Source: Planctomycetota bacterium
Lineage (GTDB): Bacteria; Planctomycetota; J058
DNA: 47,626 nt
Reading direction: 5' to 3'
Assembly (NCBI GenBank): GCA_019636275.1
Contig: JAHBXY010000064.1
Coordinates: forward strand, 1-47,626
The position numbers and the translations under genes are program-made. Shown piece by piece: positions 1 through 10,368 of the stretch. The notes under the pieces were generated by a model, which had not been told where the DNA came from, did not search any database, and saw only the letters and a list, made by a program, of their open reading frames with translations. Within the stretch, counting starts at the first letter, position 1, and the number at the start of each line of letters is the position of its first letter.

Positions 1-1
1 G

Positions 2-412
2 AGCGCCGCGCCCGCGAGCGCCGCGCCGGCGGCGCCGACCTGGACGCCGCCCGAGACCTTCGCCGACCGCTTCTCGCGCTGGTCGGTGGGCGCCGTGCGC
101 GGCGCGGTCGCGGGGCTCGGCCTCCTCTCGCTCGTCCTCTTCGTCCTGTGGGCCGTGCCGGCGGTCGTGGTCGCCCGCTCGGACGCTTACCGCGCCGCCT
201 GCGAGCGCCTGGCGGGCGACGGTATGCTCCAGCGCTACGTCGGCGCGCCGATCACTTGCGCCCGCGTGCCCACGTGGTACCGCGTCGGCACGCCCGAGGG
301 CGACTTCTTCCGCTTCGACGCCCGCGGCCCGGGCGGCGACATCCAGGCCGAGGTGCGGGTCACGGCCGGCGAGGCGCACGTCCTGTCGGTCTACGTCGGC
401 CCGCGCTTCTGA
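2..412 (+). CDS. Small membrane-anchored protein, Coa1-like C-terminal domain (5' end outside window)
   Basis: The reading frame is open from the first bases of the window, so the true start probably lies upstream. A GTG at 86 is the first in-window start candidate. One hydrophobic helix (GLGLLSLVLFVLWAVPAVVV) is followed by a small extracytoplasmic domain with YVGAPITCARV and a glycine-rich beta stretch (FDARGPGGDIQAEVRV). This order (TM helix, a residue string around a G-x-P motif, then a beta hairpin ending in a hydrophobic strand) resembles the Coa1 / DUF1783 fold; that is my recognition of a pattern, not a proven match. Its TGA (410-412) abuts the stop of the convergent VWA gene, so the two genes meet end to end with no spacer. 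The role is unknown. Confidence 0.6.
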   Translation, partial: SAAPASAAPAAPTWTPPETFADRFSRWSVGAVRGAVAGLGLLSLVLFVLWAVPAVVVARSDAYRAACERLAGDGMLQRYVGAPITCARVPTWYRVGTPEGDFFRFDARGPGGDIQAEVRVTAGEAHVLSVYVGPRF

Positions 413-1655
413 TCACAGCCGCCCGTTGCGCACGAACACGCCGCCGCTGTCGCGCGCCAGGCCGCGCATGAGGCGCACGTCGATCGGCGCCGCCGGGTCG
501 TCGGGCCCCTCGTCGAGCGAGACCTCCTGGGCGCCCTCGCGCACGAGCACGGTGTGGATCCGCGCCGGGACGGCCCGCAGGGCGTTCTTCCGCGCGACCC
601 GCAGGCGCAGGGCGGCGTCGTCCTGCGAGGCGTCGATCCCGTCGGAGACGAAGTAGATCGCCTCCGCGCCCAGGTCGAGCGCGTCCTCGAGCGCCCGGCC
701 GATCGCCGTCTGCGCCGCCGCCAGCGGGCGCTGCTGCTCGAGCGCGCGCAGGGCGCGGGCCTTGTTCTCGTCGGTCGCCGGCGCCAGGCCGCCGCGGAAC
801 ACGGGCACCGGCGCGTCGCGGAAGAACAGCACCTGGAAGCGCGTCCGCGGCGTCATGGGCTCGATCGCCCGGCGCAGCTCCGCCCGCGCCCGCTCCCAGC
901 GGCCGTCGTGGGCCATGCTGCCGCTCACGTCGACGACGAACACCGCGCCCTCGGCCAGCGCCGGCAGGCGGAAGAACTGGACCAGGCCGGCCGCCTCGGC
1001 CAGCGGCCGCAGGGCGCCGGGCCGCGGCAGGGTGGGGTCGCCCCGCCACCACGTCCGCCAGGCCTCGGCATCGGCGTGGAGCTGCCCCGTGAGCGCCACC
1101 AGCGCCTCGACGGCCAGCCCGCGCACCGGCGCGCGCCGCTCGACCTTCGGGTCGGTGAGCTCGATCAGGAGCGGCAGCGCGCCGCGCGCGCCCGACCGGC
1201 GCAGCCCGCGCACGCAGGCCAGCGCCAGCCCCGGGTCGTCCCTCTCGGCCCGGCGCAGCGCCTCGCCCAGCCCGTCGAGGCAGGCCGGCGCCTGCGTCGG
1301 GTCGGCCGCGGCCAGGGCCCCGAGGCCCAGGGCGGCGCCCTGGCGCACCGCCGTCGTCTTGCCGGCGGCGATCGCGATGGCGAAGGCCGCCAGCGCCCGC
1401 GGGTCGCCCGTCTCGCCCAGGACCGCGCCGGCCTCGCGCAAGAGGGCCGGCGTGGCGCGCGCGCTGCCGTAGAGCTCGATCAGCCCGTCCACAGCCGGGT
1501 CGGCGCCGCCGCCCGGGCGCGGGCCGCGCCGGCCGGCGGTCAGGGCGCGCAGGGCCAGCAGCCCGCGGTCCTCGCCGAACCGGGGCAAGGCCCCGGGGCC
1601 AGCCGATCGACGCCGCGCGTCGTCGGCGAGCGCGGCCAGCGCCGCGCGCAAAGGG
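413..1655 (-). CDS. HEAT-repeat and von Willebrand factor A domain protein; 3' half of the frameshifted anti-sigma gene
   Basis: This is the C-terminal half (about 412 codons) of what looks like one long gene starting at 2712. It first carries HEAT-like alpha-helical repeats (GALGLGALAAADP, ALACVRGLRRSG). A VWA domain follows with an intact MIDAS start (VDVSGS) and the later strands FQVLFF and AIYFVSDG. The frame stays open upstream to 2290, but there it translates to a low-complexity Arg/Ala shadow. The real sequence continues the other frame at about 1650-1655, where CCCTTT (reverse strand) marks a one-base frame change. VWA-HEAT fusions to anti-sigma factors could couple metal-dependent protein binding to sigma release (inference). 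It could be a pseudogene, an assembly indel, or truly two polypeptides, but no start codon with a Shine-Dalgarno is evident at the junction. Confidence 0.7.
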
Positions 1656-2712
1656 CGGCGTCGTCGGCGTCGCGCTGCGGCGTCCGCGCCGGCGGGCGCG
1701 CCAGCGCCGCCACCAGCACCTCCGCCGCCGCGTCGGTCCCGAGCGCCCCGAGCGCCCCGCACGCCGCGCGGCGCAGGTCGTCGGGCAGCGGGTGGCGGTC
1801 GAGCGCGCCGTCGAGGAGGACCGCCGCCAGGAACTCGTAGGCCAGCCGCTGGCGGAAGCGCGGGTCGCCGAGCGACCGGAGCTGGCTGAGCCGCTGCTGC
1901 GGGTCGGTGGCCCGGTCGACGATCGACGCGATCAGCCGCTCGACGTCGGCGCGCTGCGCGAGCTGCACCTCGGGCGCCGACGCGTCCGGCGCCCCGTCCG
2001 GCCGGGGCTCGCGCACCCTCGTGAGGTCGGTCGGGTCCGGGGCCTCGCGCGGCGGCACGACGATCGGTCCCGGCGGCGGCGGCTCGGGCGGGATCGGCTG
2101 CACGGTCGGGTCGAGGTCGTCCGGATCGCGCGGCGGCGCCACGTCGGGCGGCGTCTCGGCGGGCGGCGCGTCGTCGGGCGGGGCGGGCGGGTCCTCGGCG
2201 ATCGGCGGCGGCGGCGCCTCGGTCGCGGGGCCAGGTGGGAGGGTGATCGGCTGCTGCGGGCGCTCGGGCGGCGCCTGGAGCTGGGCCCACTTCGCCTGCA
2301 GGAGCAGCGCCCCGACGACGACCAGGGCCAGCGCCGCCCCGAGCCGCAGGAGCTGCCAGGCGCTCTCGCCCCAGAGGATCGGGCGGCCGGCGGGCTCCTG
2401 CGGCACGACCGGGGGAGGCGGCGGGGCGGCGTCGACGGCGGCAGGCAGGAGCTCCGGCCCCGCGTCGACCGACAGCCGCGCCTCGAGCGCGGCCAGATGG
2501 GCCGCCAGCGCCGCCCCGGCGAGCGGGACGAGCGGCCCGTGGGCGCGCACCGCGTCGACGACGCGCCCGAGCCGCGCCCGGTGGGCGCGGCAGCCGGGGC
2601 AGCCGGCCACGTGCGCCTCCAGCGCGCGGGCCTCGCCGCCCGGCAGGGCGCCGTCGAGCGTCGCCGACAGGCGCTCGAGCTGGTCGGGGCAGGGGTCCAG
2701 CGGCTCAGCCAT
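1540..2712 (-). CDS. Anti-sigma factor with zinc finger and one TM helix; 5' half of the frameshifted gene
   Basis: Residues 5-45 are a putative zinc-finger anti-sigma domain (zf-HC2 type) with a CPDQ...HVAGCPGC arrangement, which binds the partner sigma factor on the cytoplasmic face. A single TM helix follows at about residues 120-142 (LRLGAALALVVVGALLLQAKW), then a Pro/Glu/Asp-rich linker (about 145-240). The last part is HEAT-like (ASIVDRATDP, LRRAACGALGALG). Meaningful sequence ends at about residue 353. The final 37 residues (WPRSPTTRGVDR...) are out of frame, and the HEAT sequence resumes in the frame of 413-1655. The start ATG overlaps the last codons of the sigma gene (ATGgctGA), so the two are translationally coupled. 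Rejoined, the protein would be about 765 residues. Confidence 0.8.
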   Translation of the reverse strand: MAEPLDPCPDQLERLSATLDGALPGGEARALEAHVAGCPGCRAHRARLGRVVDAVRAHGPLVPLAGAALAAHLAALEARLSVDAGPELLPAAVDAAPPPPPVVPQEPAGRPILWGESAWQLLRLGAALALVVVGALLLQAKWAQLQAPPERPQQPITLPPGPATEAPPPPIAEDPPAPPDDAPPAETPPDVAPPRDPDDLDPTVQPIPPEPPPPGPIVVPPREAPDPTDLTRVREPRPDGAPDASAPEVQLAQRADVERLIASIVDRATDPQQRLSQLRSLGDPRFRQRLAYEFLAAVLLDGALDRHPLPDDLRRAACGALGALGTDAAAEVLVAALARPPARTPQRDADDAALCARRWPRSPTTRGVDRLAPGPCPGSARTAGCWPCAP

Positions 2713-3319
2713 GCTGCCCCTCGCCCAGGACGCCGCGCAGGCGCCGCTCGAGCTGCTCGCGCGCGCGCGAGAGCCGCGAGCGGATCGTCCCCACCGGCAC
2801 GCCCAGCACCTCGGCCGCCTCGGCGTAGGGGCGCTCCTCGATGTCGCACAGCACGACCACGACCCGGTGGTGCTCGTCGAGCGCCTCGATCGCCCGGCGC
2901 ACGGCGGCCCGCAGGTCGCCGCGCGCCGCCTCGTCGGCGGGCGCCGGCGCGTCGGCGGGCACGACCGCCCCCATGGGGCCGGAGCCGGTCGGGCGCGTGC
3001 CGTCGAGCGTCAACGCCGGCCGGAGGCGGCGGTTACGCACCTCGTTCAGGGCGAGGTTGCGGGCGATCGTGAACATCCAGGTGCTGAACCTCCCGATGTC
3101 GCGGTAGGCGTCGCGGTGCGCGTAGACGCGGACGAAGGCCTCTTGCGCCAGGTCCTGGGCGACCGCGGCGTCGTCGACCAGCGCGTGGATGAACCCGGTC
3201 ACGCGCTCGAAGTGCCGCCGCGCCAGCTCTCCCACCAGGACCCGCGCCCGCGCGTCTTCTGCGCCGCGGCAGCTCACGATGAGCTGCTCGTCGGTGAGCT
3301 CGGCGAGCCCGGTGCTCAT
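2705..3319 (-). CDS. ECF-family RNA polymerase sigma factor
   Basis: A 204-aa extracytoplasmic-function sigma factor. Region 2 (about residues 35-95) shows VAQDLAQEAFVRVY and FSTWMFTIARNLALNEVR, the -10 recognition and core-binding helices. Region 4 (about 140-195) ends in a helix-turn-helix (YAEAAEVLGVPVGTIRSRLSRAREQL) for -35 recognition. Region 3 is absent, as expected for ECF factors. The ATG at 3319 was chosen because it opens the homologous part and is preceded by GGAG at 7-nt spacing. The frame extends to 3676 but translates to Arg-rich shadow there. The stop overlaps the start of the anti-sigma gene, giving the usual sigma/anti-sigma operon. A GGAACC at 3365-3360 could be an ECF-type -35, but no matching -10 is convincing. 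Confidence 0.95.
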   Translation of the reverse strand: MSTGLAELTDEQLIVSCRGAEDARARVLVGELARRHFERVTGFIHALVDDAAVAQDLAQEAFVRVYAHRDAYRDIGRFSTWMFTIARNLALNEVRNRRLRPALTLDGTRPTGSGPMGAVVPADAPAPADEAARGDLRAAVRRAIEALDEHHRVVVVLCDIEERPYAEAAEVLGVPVGTIRSRLSRAREQLERRLRGVLGEGQHG

Positions 3320-3380
3320 CCCTGCGCTCCGGGGACTTCCACACGCGGGGTCGGGTCCGGGTTCCACCGGCTCGGAGCTT

Positions 3381-3411
3381 GCCGCCACGAGGGTTACTCT
3401 CGCATGGCGGC
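3381..3411. terminator. Hairpin over the 3' end of the first SpeE-like gene
   Basis: GCCGCCA (3381-3387) pairs with TGGCGGC (3405-3411), and CGAG (3388-3391) with CTCG (3399-3402). This leaves a 7-nt loop and a 2-nt bulge. The stop codon of the leftward gene (3394-3396) lies in the loop. There is no T-run on either strand, so this is a plausible but weak intrinsic terminator separating the membrane-protein gene from the sigma operon. Confidence 0.4.
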
Positions 3412-5517
3412 GGGCGCGGCGCGCCGCGCGGCGACGAGGCTCAGGGCGTAGAGCCCGATCAGCAGGACGCTCAGCCCGCGCGAGCCGACGATCATGGCGC
3501 CGTACTCGCACAGGCCGCCGAGGGTGGCGCCGAGGAGGTTGGCGCCGAACAGGGCCGCCGGGCGGGGCGCCGCGCGGAACGCCGTGGAGAAGATCTGCCC
3601 GGCGAAGAAGATCGGCAGCGGCACGGCGAGGGCCGCCCACGCAAGGCGCCCGCCGAGCGGGAGGCCGAGGATCCACTCCCTGGGCATGGCGCAGGTGACG
3701 ACGAGCGCGGCGAACAGGCTCACGTAGCTGGCCCGGCCCACGCCCTTGATCGTGGCGAGGTTGGCCAGGAGCACCATGAGGAGCACGCCGGTGACGACCA
3801 CGGTCGTCACGAGCCAGGTGGCGCCGAAGTAGACCGAGCAGTCGGTGATGCTCTTCGTCTGCAGGAGGAGGAACCCGGCGCCGAGGAAGAACGCCTGCGC
3901 CTCCGGCGCCCCGAGGCGCCCCCCGACCGGGCGCGCGGCGGCGACGGTGACGACGACCCCGGCGGCGAGGGTCACGAGCACGAGCAGGTAGTCGCGCGGG
4001 ATCGTCCGCTCGCGCAGGTACAGGAACGGCCAGTCGTCAGTGGGGACGACGACGCCGGCCTCGTCGGGCGCGAGCCGCTCGAGCTGGCGGAAGCGCGTGA
4101 GCTCGCCCGGCGGCTTCGCGTCACCACGCGTCACGACCGCGACCAGGTGCATGCCCTCGGTGAACAGGAGCGGCTCGCGGCCCGTCGCCAGCGTGACCAG
4201 GCGCGCCAGGCGCACCGCCAGCCACTGCTGGTTGGCGACGTAGAAGGAGAGGGAGAGCACACCGCCGGGCGCGACCCGACGCCACCCCGCGCGCAGCCCC
4301 TCGAGGGTATAGACGTACCCGTCGAGGCGCACGTTGCTCATCGTGCTGAACAGCGCCTGCGAGTCGAGCAGCCCGTAGACCACGCAGTCGTAGGTGCGCG
4401 TGTCGCGCTCCAGGAAGGCGCGCGCGTCGTCGGCGTGGACACGGACCCGCGGGTCGTCGTACACGCCGTTGGCGCTCCAGCGCCTGGCGAGCGCGATCAG
4501 GCCCGGGTCGATGTCCACGGCGTCGACCTCCGTCACACCATGGAGGAGGACGGACTCGACGTCGAGGCCGCCCCCGGCCCCGAGGACGAGCGCCGAGCGC
4601 GCGCCCGGCCGGACGAGGTGGGGGAGGGCGTGGCGCTCGAGCACCGACGGGGCGGGCCGCCAGGAGCCGGCGGGGGCGCCGTCATAGCGCGCCGGGTCGA
4701 GCGTGCCGTGGTACTGGTAGAAGGTGTGGTTGACGGCGACCACGTAGTACGGCGGGTTCGTCATCGTCCGCACGTCGGGCGGCGGCGCGTCGGGCGGCGG
4801 CCCCCCGGCGGGGTCCTGCACGACGATGTAGTGGTAGGGCGACCACAGGGCGCCGGGCGCCGTCGCGTGGCCCATGGCGACCAGCGCTGCCACGCCCAGC
4901 GGCAGGCCGAAGAGGCGCTGCCGCCGCGTCGCCATGAGCGCGTGGACCCCGAGCGGGATCGCCATGCCGACCACGGGCGAGAAGGCGACGTAGGAGAAGG
5001 CGCCGAAGGCGATCGTCCCGGCCAGGCTGCCGCCGAGGTCGAACGTGTAGGCGCGGAGGACCGGCGCGCGTCCGAACAGCTCGCCCAGCCGCTGCCCGAT
5101 CGGCACCAGGACCGCGGAGTTCACGGCGAACACGGCGACGAGGACCGCGAGGCTCCAGGTCTGCGCGCCGCCGTCGGCGAGCTCCGGCATGAAGCGCAGC
5201 TCGTCCGAGGGCGTCGCGCCGGCGAGCGTCACGCGCTTGGCCCCGAGGATGACGCACACCTCCAGCAGGAGCAGCGCCGGGAACCAGCCGAACAGCGCCG
5301 GGCGCCGGTGGGCGAGGAGGACCCCGACGCCGAGGCCGAAGAACGAGCTGACGAGCAGCAGGTTCGAGTAGTAGCTCACGAGCTCGAGCGCCGCCGGCAC
5401 CCAGCGGATCAGCATCAGCTCGGCGAACAGCGCGACGAAGGCGCAGCCGAACAGCCCGCGCTCGGCGCCGCCGGGCCACGAGCCCGGGGTCGACGCGGCC
5501 TCGTGTTGGTCGAGCAT
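3394..5517 (-). CDS. Polytopic membrane protein with internal spermidine synthase-like domain (paralogue A)
   Basis: A 707-aa protein of the membrane-fused spermidine synthase-like type. There are about seven N-terminal TM helices (residues 20-215), for example ELMLIRWVPAALELV and YTFDLGGSLAGTIAFGAFSY. A cytosolic Rossmann methyltransferase-like domain spans about 300-500 (SALVLGAGGGLDVES, DAVDIDPGLIALARRW, RVRVHADDARAFL, GGVLSLSFYVANQQW), and about seven more C-terminal helices follow. The glycine-rich loop and acidic residue after the second strand (AVDIDP) suggest binding of decarboxylated or normal S-adenosylmethionine. The catalytic region reads YGLLDSQ, unlike classic SpeE, so polyamine synthesis is unproven. 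The ATG at 5517 sits just after a GC-rich palindrome (5519-5533) with no clear Shine-Dalgarno. It lies 64 bp downstream of a paralogue on the same strand and shares an almost identical 3' 611 bp with it. Confidence 0.88.
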   Translation of the reverse strand: MLDQHEAASTPGSWPGGAERGLFGCAFVALFAELMLIRWVPAALELVSYYSNLLLVSSFFGLGVGVLLAHRRPALFGWFPALLLLEVCVILGAKRVTLAGATPSDELRFMPELADGGAQTWSLAVLVAVFAVNSAVLVPIGQRLGELFGRAPVLRAYTFDLGGSLAGTIAFGAFSYVAFSPVVGMAIPLGVHALMATRRQRLFGLPLGVAALVAMGHATAPGALWSPYHYIVVQDPAGGPPPDAPPPDVRTMTNPPYYVVAVNHTFYQYHGTLDPARYDGAPAGSWRPAPSVLERHALPHLVRPGARSALVLGAGGGLDVESVLLHGVTEVDAVDIDPGLIALARRWSANGVYDDPRVRVHADDARAFLERDTRTYDCVVYGLLDSQALFSTMSNVRLDGYVYTLEGLRAGWRRVAPGGVLSLSFYVANQQWLAVRLARLVTLATGREPLLFTEGMHLVAVVTRGDAKPPGELTRFRQLERLAPDEAGVVVPTDDWPFLYLRERTIPRDYLLVLVTLAAGVVVTVAAARPVGGRLGAPEAQAFFLGAGFLLLQTKSITDCSVYFGATWLVTTVVVTGVLLMVLLANLATIKGVGRASYVSLFAALVVTCAMPREWILGLPLGGRLAWAALAVPLPIFFAGQIFSTAFRAAPRPAALFGANLLGATLGGLCEYGAMIVGSRGLSVLLIGLYALSLVAARRAAPAAMRE
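3436..4046. repeat. Long direct repeat, copy 1 (3' third of paralogue A)
   Basis: Colinear without gaps with 5609-6219 (offset 2173). I count about seven mismatches over 611 bp (about 99% identity). It encodes the last seven TM helices. The flanking coding sequence drops abruptly to ordinary paralogue divergence, so the boundary is sharp. Confidence 0.9.
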
Positions 5518-5581
5518 GGCGCCCCCGGGGCGCAGTCTCGCACCTGGCCTCGCGAGGGGCCACCGAGGGCGCAGCCGGGGC

Positions 5582-7732
5582 TCAGCCGCGGGCGCGCCGC
5601 GCTGCGAGGAGGCTCAGGGCGTAGAGCCCGATCAGCAGGACGCTCAGCCCGCGCGAGCCGACGACCATGGCGCCGTACTCGCACAGGCCGCCGAGGGTGG
5701 CGCCGAGGAGGTTGGCGCCGAACAGGGCGGCCGGGCGCGGCGCCGCGCGGAACGCCGTGGAGAAGATCTGCCCGGCGAAGAAGATCGGCAGCGGCACGGC
5801 GAGGGCCGCCCACGCGAGGCGCCCGCCGAGCGGGAGGCCGAGGATCCACTCCCTGGGCATGGCGCAGGTGACGACGAGCGCGGCGAACAGGCTCACGTAG
5901 CTGGCCCGGCCCACGCCCTTGATCGTGGCGAGGTTGGCCAGGAGCACCATGAGGAGCACGCCGGTGACGACCACGGTCGTCACGAGCCAGGTGGCGCCGA
6001 AGTAGACCGAGCAGTCGGTGATGCTCTTCGTCTGCAGGAGGAGGAACCCGGCGCCGAGGAAGAACGCCTGCGCCTCCGGCGCCCCGAGGCGCCCCCCGAC
6101 CGGGCGCGCGGCGGCGATGGTGATGACGACCCCGGCGGCGAGGGTCACGAGCACGAGCAGGTAGTCGCGCGGGATCGTCCGCTCGCGCAGGTACAGGAAC
6201 GGCCAGTCGTCGGTGGGGATCGTGGCGGCGCCTCCGCTGGCCCCCACCAGGCGGTCGAGCCGCGCGAACGTGCCGATCCGCGCGGGTGGCGCGATGGCGC
6301 CGCGCGCGACGACGATGACGAGGTTCTTCCCCTCGGTGTAGAGGATCGGGTCGAGGCCCGTGGCGAGCTTGACGAGCCGCTCGAGGCGCACCGCGAGCCA
6401 CTGCTGGCCCGCCACGTAGAACGAGAGCGAGAGCACGCCGCCCGGCGCGACCCGCTGCCAGCCGGCGCGGATCCCCTCGACCGTGTAGACGTAGCCGTCG
6501 AGGCGCACGTTGCTCATGGAGCTGAAGAGGGCCTGCGAGTCGAGGAGGCCGTAGACCACGCAGTCGTAGGTCCGCGCCTCGCGCTCGAGGAACGCGCGGG
6601 CGTCGTCGACGCGCACGCGCACCCGCGGGTCGTCGTAGACGCCGTTGGCGCTCCAGCGCCGCGCGAGGGCGATCAGGCCCGGATCGATGTCGACCGCGTC
6701 GACCTGCGCCACCCCGTGCAGCAGCGCGGCCTCGACGTCGAGCCCGCCGCCGGCCCCCAGGACGAGCGCCGAGCGCGCGTCGGGGCGGAGGGCGTACGGG
6801 ATCGCGTAGCGCTCCCGGACCTCGTCGGGAGGCATGAGCCCGGGGGCGCGCTCGTCGAAGCGGGTCGGGTCGATGGTGCCGTGGTACTGGTAGAAGTTGT
6901 GGTTCACCGAGACGACGAACCCGGGCGGGTTCGTCCGGGTGCGCACGTCGGGCGGCGGGACGGAGAGGGCGCGGGACCCGCCGGGATCCTTGATCACGAT
7001 GTAGTAGTAGGGCGACCAGACGGCGTTCGGGTCGGTGGCCTGCCCCATGAGCCCGAGCGCGGCGAGCCCGAGCGGCAGACCGACGAGCCGCTGGCGCCAG
7101 GTCGCCATGAGCGCGTGCAGGCCCAGCGGGATCGCCACGCCGACGACGGGCGAGAAGGCCGTGTAAGAGAAGAGGCCGAACGCGACCGTGCCGGCGAGAC
7201 TCCCGCCGAGGTCGAACGTGTAGGCGCGCAGGACCGGGGCGCGCGAGAAGAGCTCGCCCAGGCGCTGCCCGATGGGCACGAGGACGGCCGAGTTGGCCGC
7301 GAAGACGGCGATCAGGACGACGTAGCTCCGCAGCCGCGCCCCTTCCTCCGTCACCCCCTGGAAGCGGAGCTCATCGGTGGAGGCCGCCGTGGGCAGCGCC
7401 ACCTGCTGTGCGGCGACGATCACGACGATCTCGAGCAGCAGGAGCGCGGGGAACCAGCCGAAGAGCGAGCGCCGGCCGGCGAGCAGCACGCCCAGGCCCA
7501 GGCCGAAGAACGAGCTGACCAGGAGCAGGTTCGAGTAGTAGCCCACGAGCTCGAGCGCCGCCGGCACCCAGCGGATGAGCATCAGCTCCGCGAACAGCGC
7601 GATGAACGCGCACGTGAACAGCCCGCGCTCGGCGGCGCCGGGCCACGCGCCCGCCAGCGATGTGCCTTCCGCGTTGTCGAGCGTGGTCGCCAAGGGCGGG
7701 CGAGTGTCGCACCCGGCCGCCGGACAGGCCAC
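5582..7732 (-). CDS. Polytopic membrane protein with internal spermidine synthase-like domain (paralogue B)
   Basis: A 716-aa paralogue of the gene at 3394-5517 with the same plan: N-terminal TM bundle (FAELMLIRWVPAALELVGYY), a methyltransferase-like domain (SALVLGAGGGLDVEAALLHG, VDAVDIDPGLIALARRW, VRVDDARAFLEREARTYD), and a C-terminal TM bundle. The N-terminal and central thirds differ at many positions from paralogue A, but the C-terminal ~200 residues differ at only a handful, mostly V/I swaps. The start is uncertain. GTG at 7732 gives a Cys-containing leader, while a TTG further in (before ATTLDNAEG) would align better with paralogue A. Upstream on the same strand is a broken small gene ending 9 bp before this start, so they may have been one transcript. 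Confidence 0.87.
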   Translation of the reverse strand: MACPAAGCDTRPPLATTLDNAEGTSLAGAWPGAAERGLFTCAFIALFAELMLIRWVPAALELVGYYSNLLLVSSFFGLGLGVLLAGRRSLFGWFPALLLLEIVVIVAAQQVALPTAASTDELRFQGVTEEGARLRSYVVLIAVFAANSAVLVPIGQRLGELFSRAPVLRAYTFDLGGSLAGTVAFGLFSYTAFSPVVGVAIPLGLHALMATWRQRLVGLPLGLAALGLMGQATDPNAVWSPYYYIVIKDPGGSRALSVPPPDVRTRTNPPGFVVSVNHNFYQYHGTIDPTRFDERAPGLMPPDEVRERYAIPYALRPDARSALVLGAGGGLDVEAALLHGVAQVDAVDIDPGLIALARRWSANGVYDDPRVRVRVDDARAFLEREARTYDCVVYGLLDSQALFSSMSNVRLDGYVYTVEGIRAGWQRVAPGGVLSLSFYVAGQQWLAVRLERLVKLATGLDPILYTEGKNLVIVVARGAIAPPARIGTFARLDRLVGASGGAATIPTDDWPFLYLRERTIPRDYLLVLVTLAAGVVITIAAARPVGGRLGAPEAQAFFLGAGFLLLQTKSITDCSVYFGATWLVTTVVVTGVLLMVLLANLATIKGVGRASYVSLFAALVVTCAMPREWILGLPLGGRLAWAALAVPLPIFFAGQIFSTAFRAAPRPAALFGANLLGATLGGLCEYGAMVVGSRGLSVLLIGLYALSLLAARRARG
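5609..6219. repeat. Long direct repeat, copy 2 (3' third of paralogue B)
   Basis: Partner of 3436-4046, about 99% identical over 611 bp with no indels. Identity extends through third codon positions, which argues for recent sequence exchange rather than protein-level conservation. Confidence 0.9.
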
Positions 7733-7741
7733 CGCGGCGGG

Positions 7742-7911
7742 TCAGAACCAGCGGGCGCCCATGGCCGCGAGGAAGGCCGGCGTGACCGGGACGCGCAGCG
7801 CAGACAGCGCGCTGTCTGCGCTGCTTGCCGGTCGTCGACCCAGCGCGAGACCTCGCGCGGCGCGAAGGTCTCGAGGCAGTAGAAGCAGCCGCAGGTGGCG
7901 CTCGCGAGCAC
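7742..7911 (-). pseudogene. Disrupted small Cys-rich protein (CGCFYC family)
   Basis: Reading leftward from a GTG at 7911 the sequence begins LASATCGCFYCLETFAPREV SRWVDD, which I recognise as the start of a small cytoplasmic protein family usually 80-100 aa long. The family normally continues with a CPxCG zinc-ribbon-like part and ends near FLxxMxxxWF. That ending (VTPAFLAAMGARWF, stop 7742-7744) is present but in a different frame, and the CPxCG segment is missing. The break coincides with a perfect 30-bp palindrome (7795-7824). The gene is therefore internally deleted and frameshifted, either in the genome or in the assembly. Codons upstream of 7911 are in frame as far as a TGA and could add about 20 residues (SDRAHRRSSQHRDE). 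Function unknown. Confidence 0.55.
7795..7824. repeat. Perfect 30-bp palindrome (15-bp arms, no loop)
   Basis: GCAGCGCAGACAGCG is followed at once by its exact reverse complement; the axis lies between 7809 and 7810. It sits exactly where the CGCFYC-family gene loses its frame and its middle segment. Such a loopless inverted repeat is typical of a template-switch event or a fold-back assembly artefact. Confidence 0.85.
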
Positions 7912-8060
7912 CTCGTCGCGGTGCTGGCTCGAGCGACGGTGGGCGCGGTCAGACCGCGGGCTCGTCGCAGGTCACGCCGGACGATACCGGGCGGCGGCGG
8001 ATCACGCCCGCGCGCTTGGCTCGTCGCCACTTGCGACCGGGGGCGGAGAGGACCCGCACG

Positions 8061-8066
8061 TAATAC
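8061..8066 (+). promoter_or_regulatory. Possible -10 element upstream of the protease array
   Basis: TAATAC stands out in an otherwise GC-saturated 177-bp divergent spacer, 23 bp before the GTG start at 8089. No -35 at 17 bp is visible; TTGCGA (8031-8036) is 24 bp away. The next array promoter candidate (11498) shows the same TTGCG-to-box spacing of 24-25 bp. Confidence 0.3.
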
Positions 8067-8088
8067 ACTTCCGGCCGGAGGACGCGTC

Positions 8089-10364
<2,276 letters not shown>

Positions 10365-10368
<4 letters not shown>

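Noticed and set aside
1640..1665. Programmed -1 frameshift site in the anti-sigma gene
   Set aside because: CCCTTT does not fall into the X XXY YYZ register in the zero frame, and no strong downstream structure is obvious.
3394..7732. Naming the two membrane paralogues speE
   Set aside because: The catalytic loop differs from known spermidine synthases and the fused TM bundles point to a different, unproven role.
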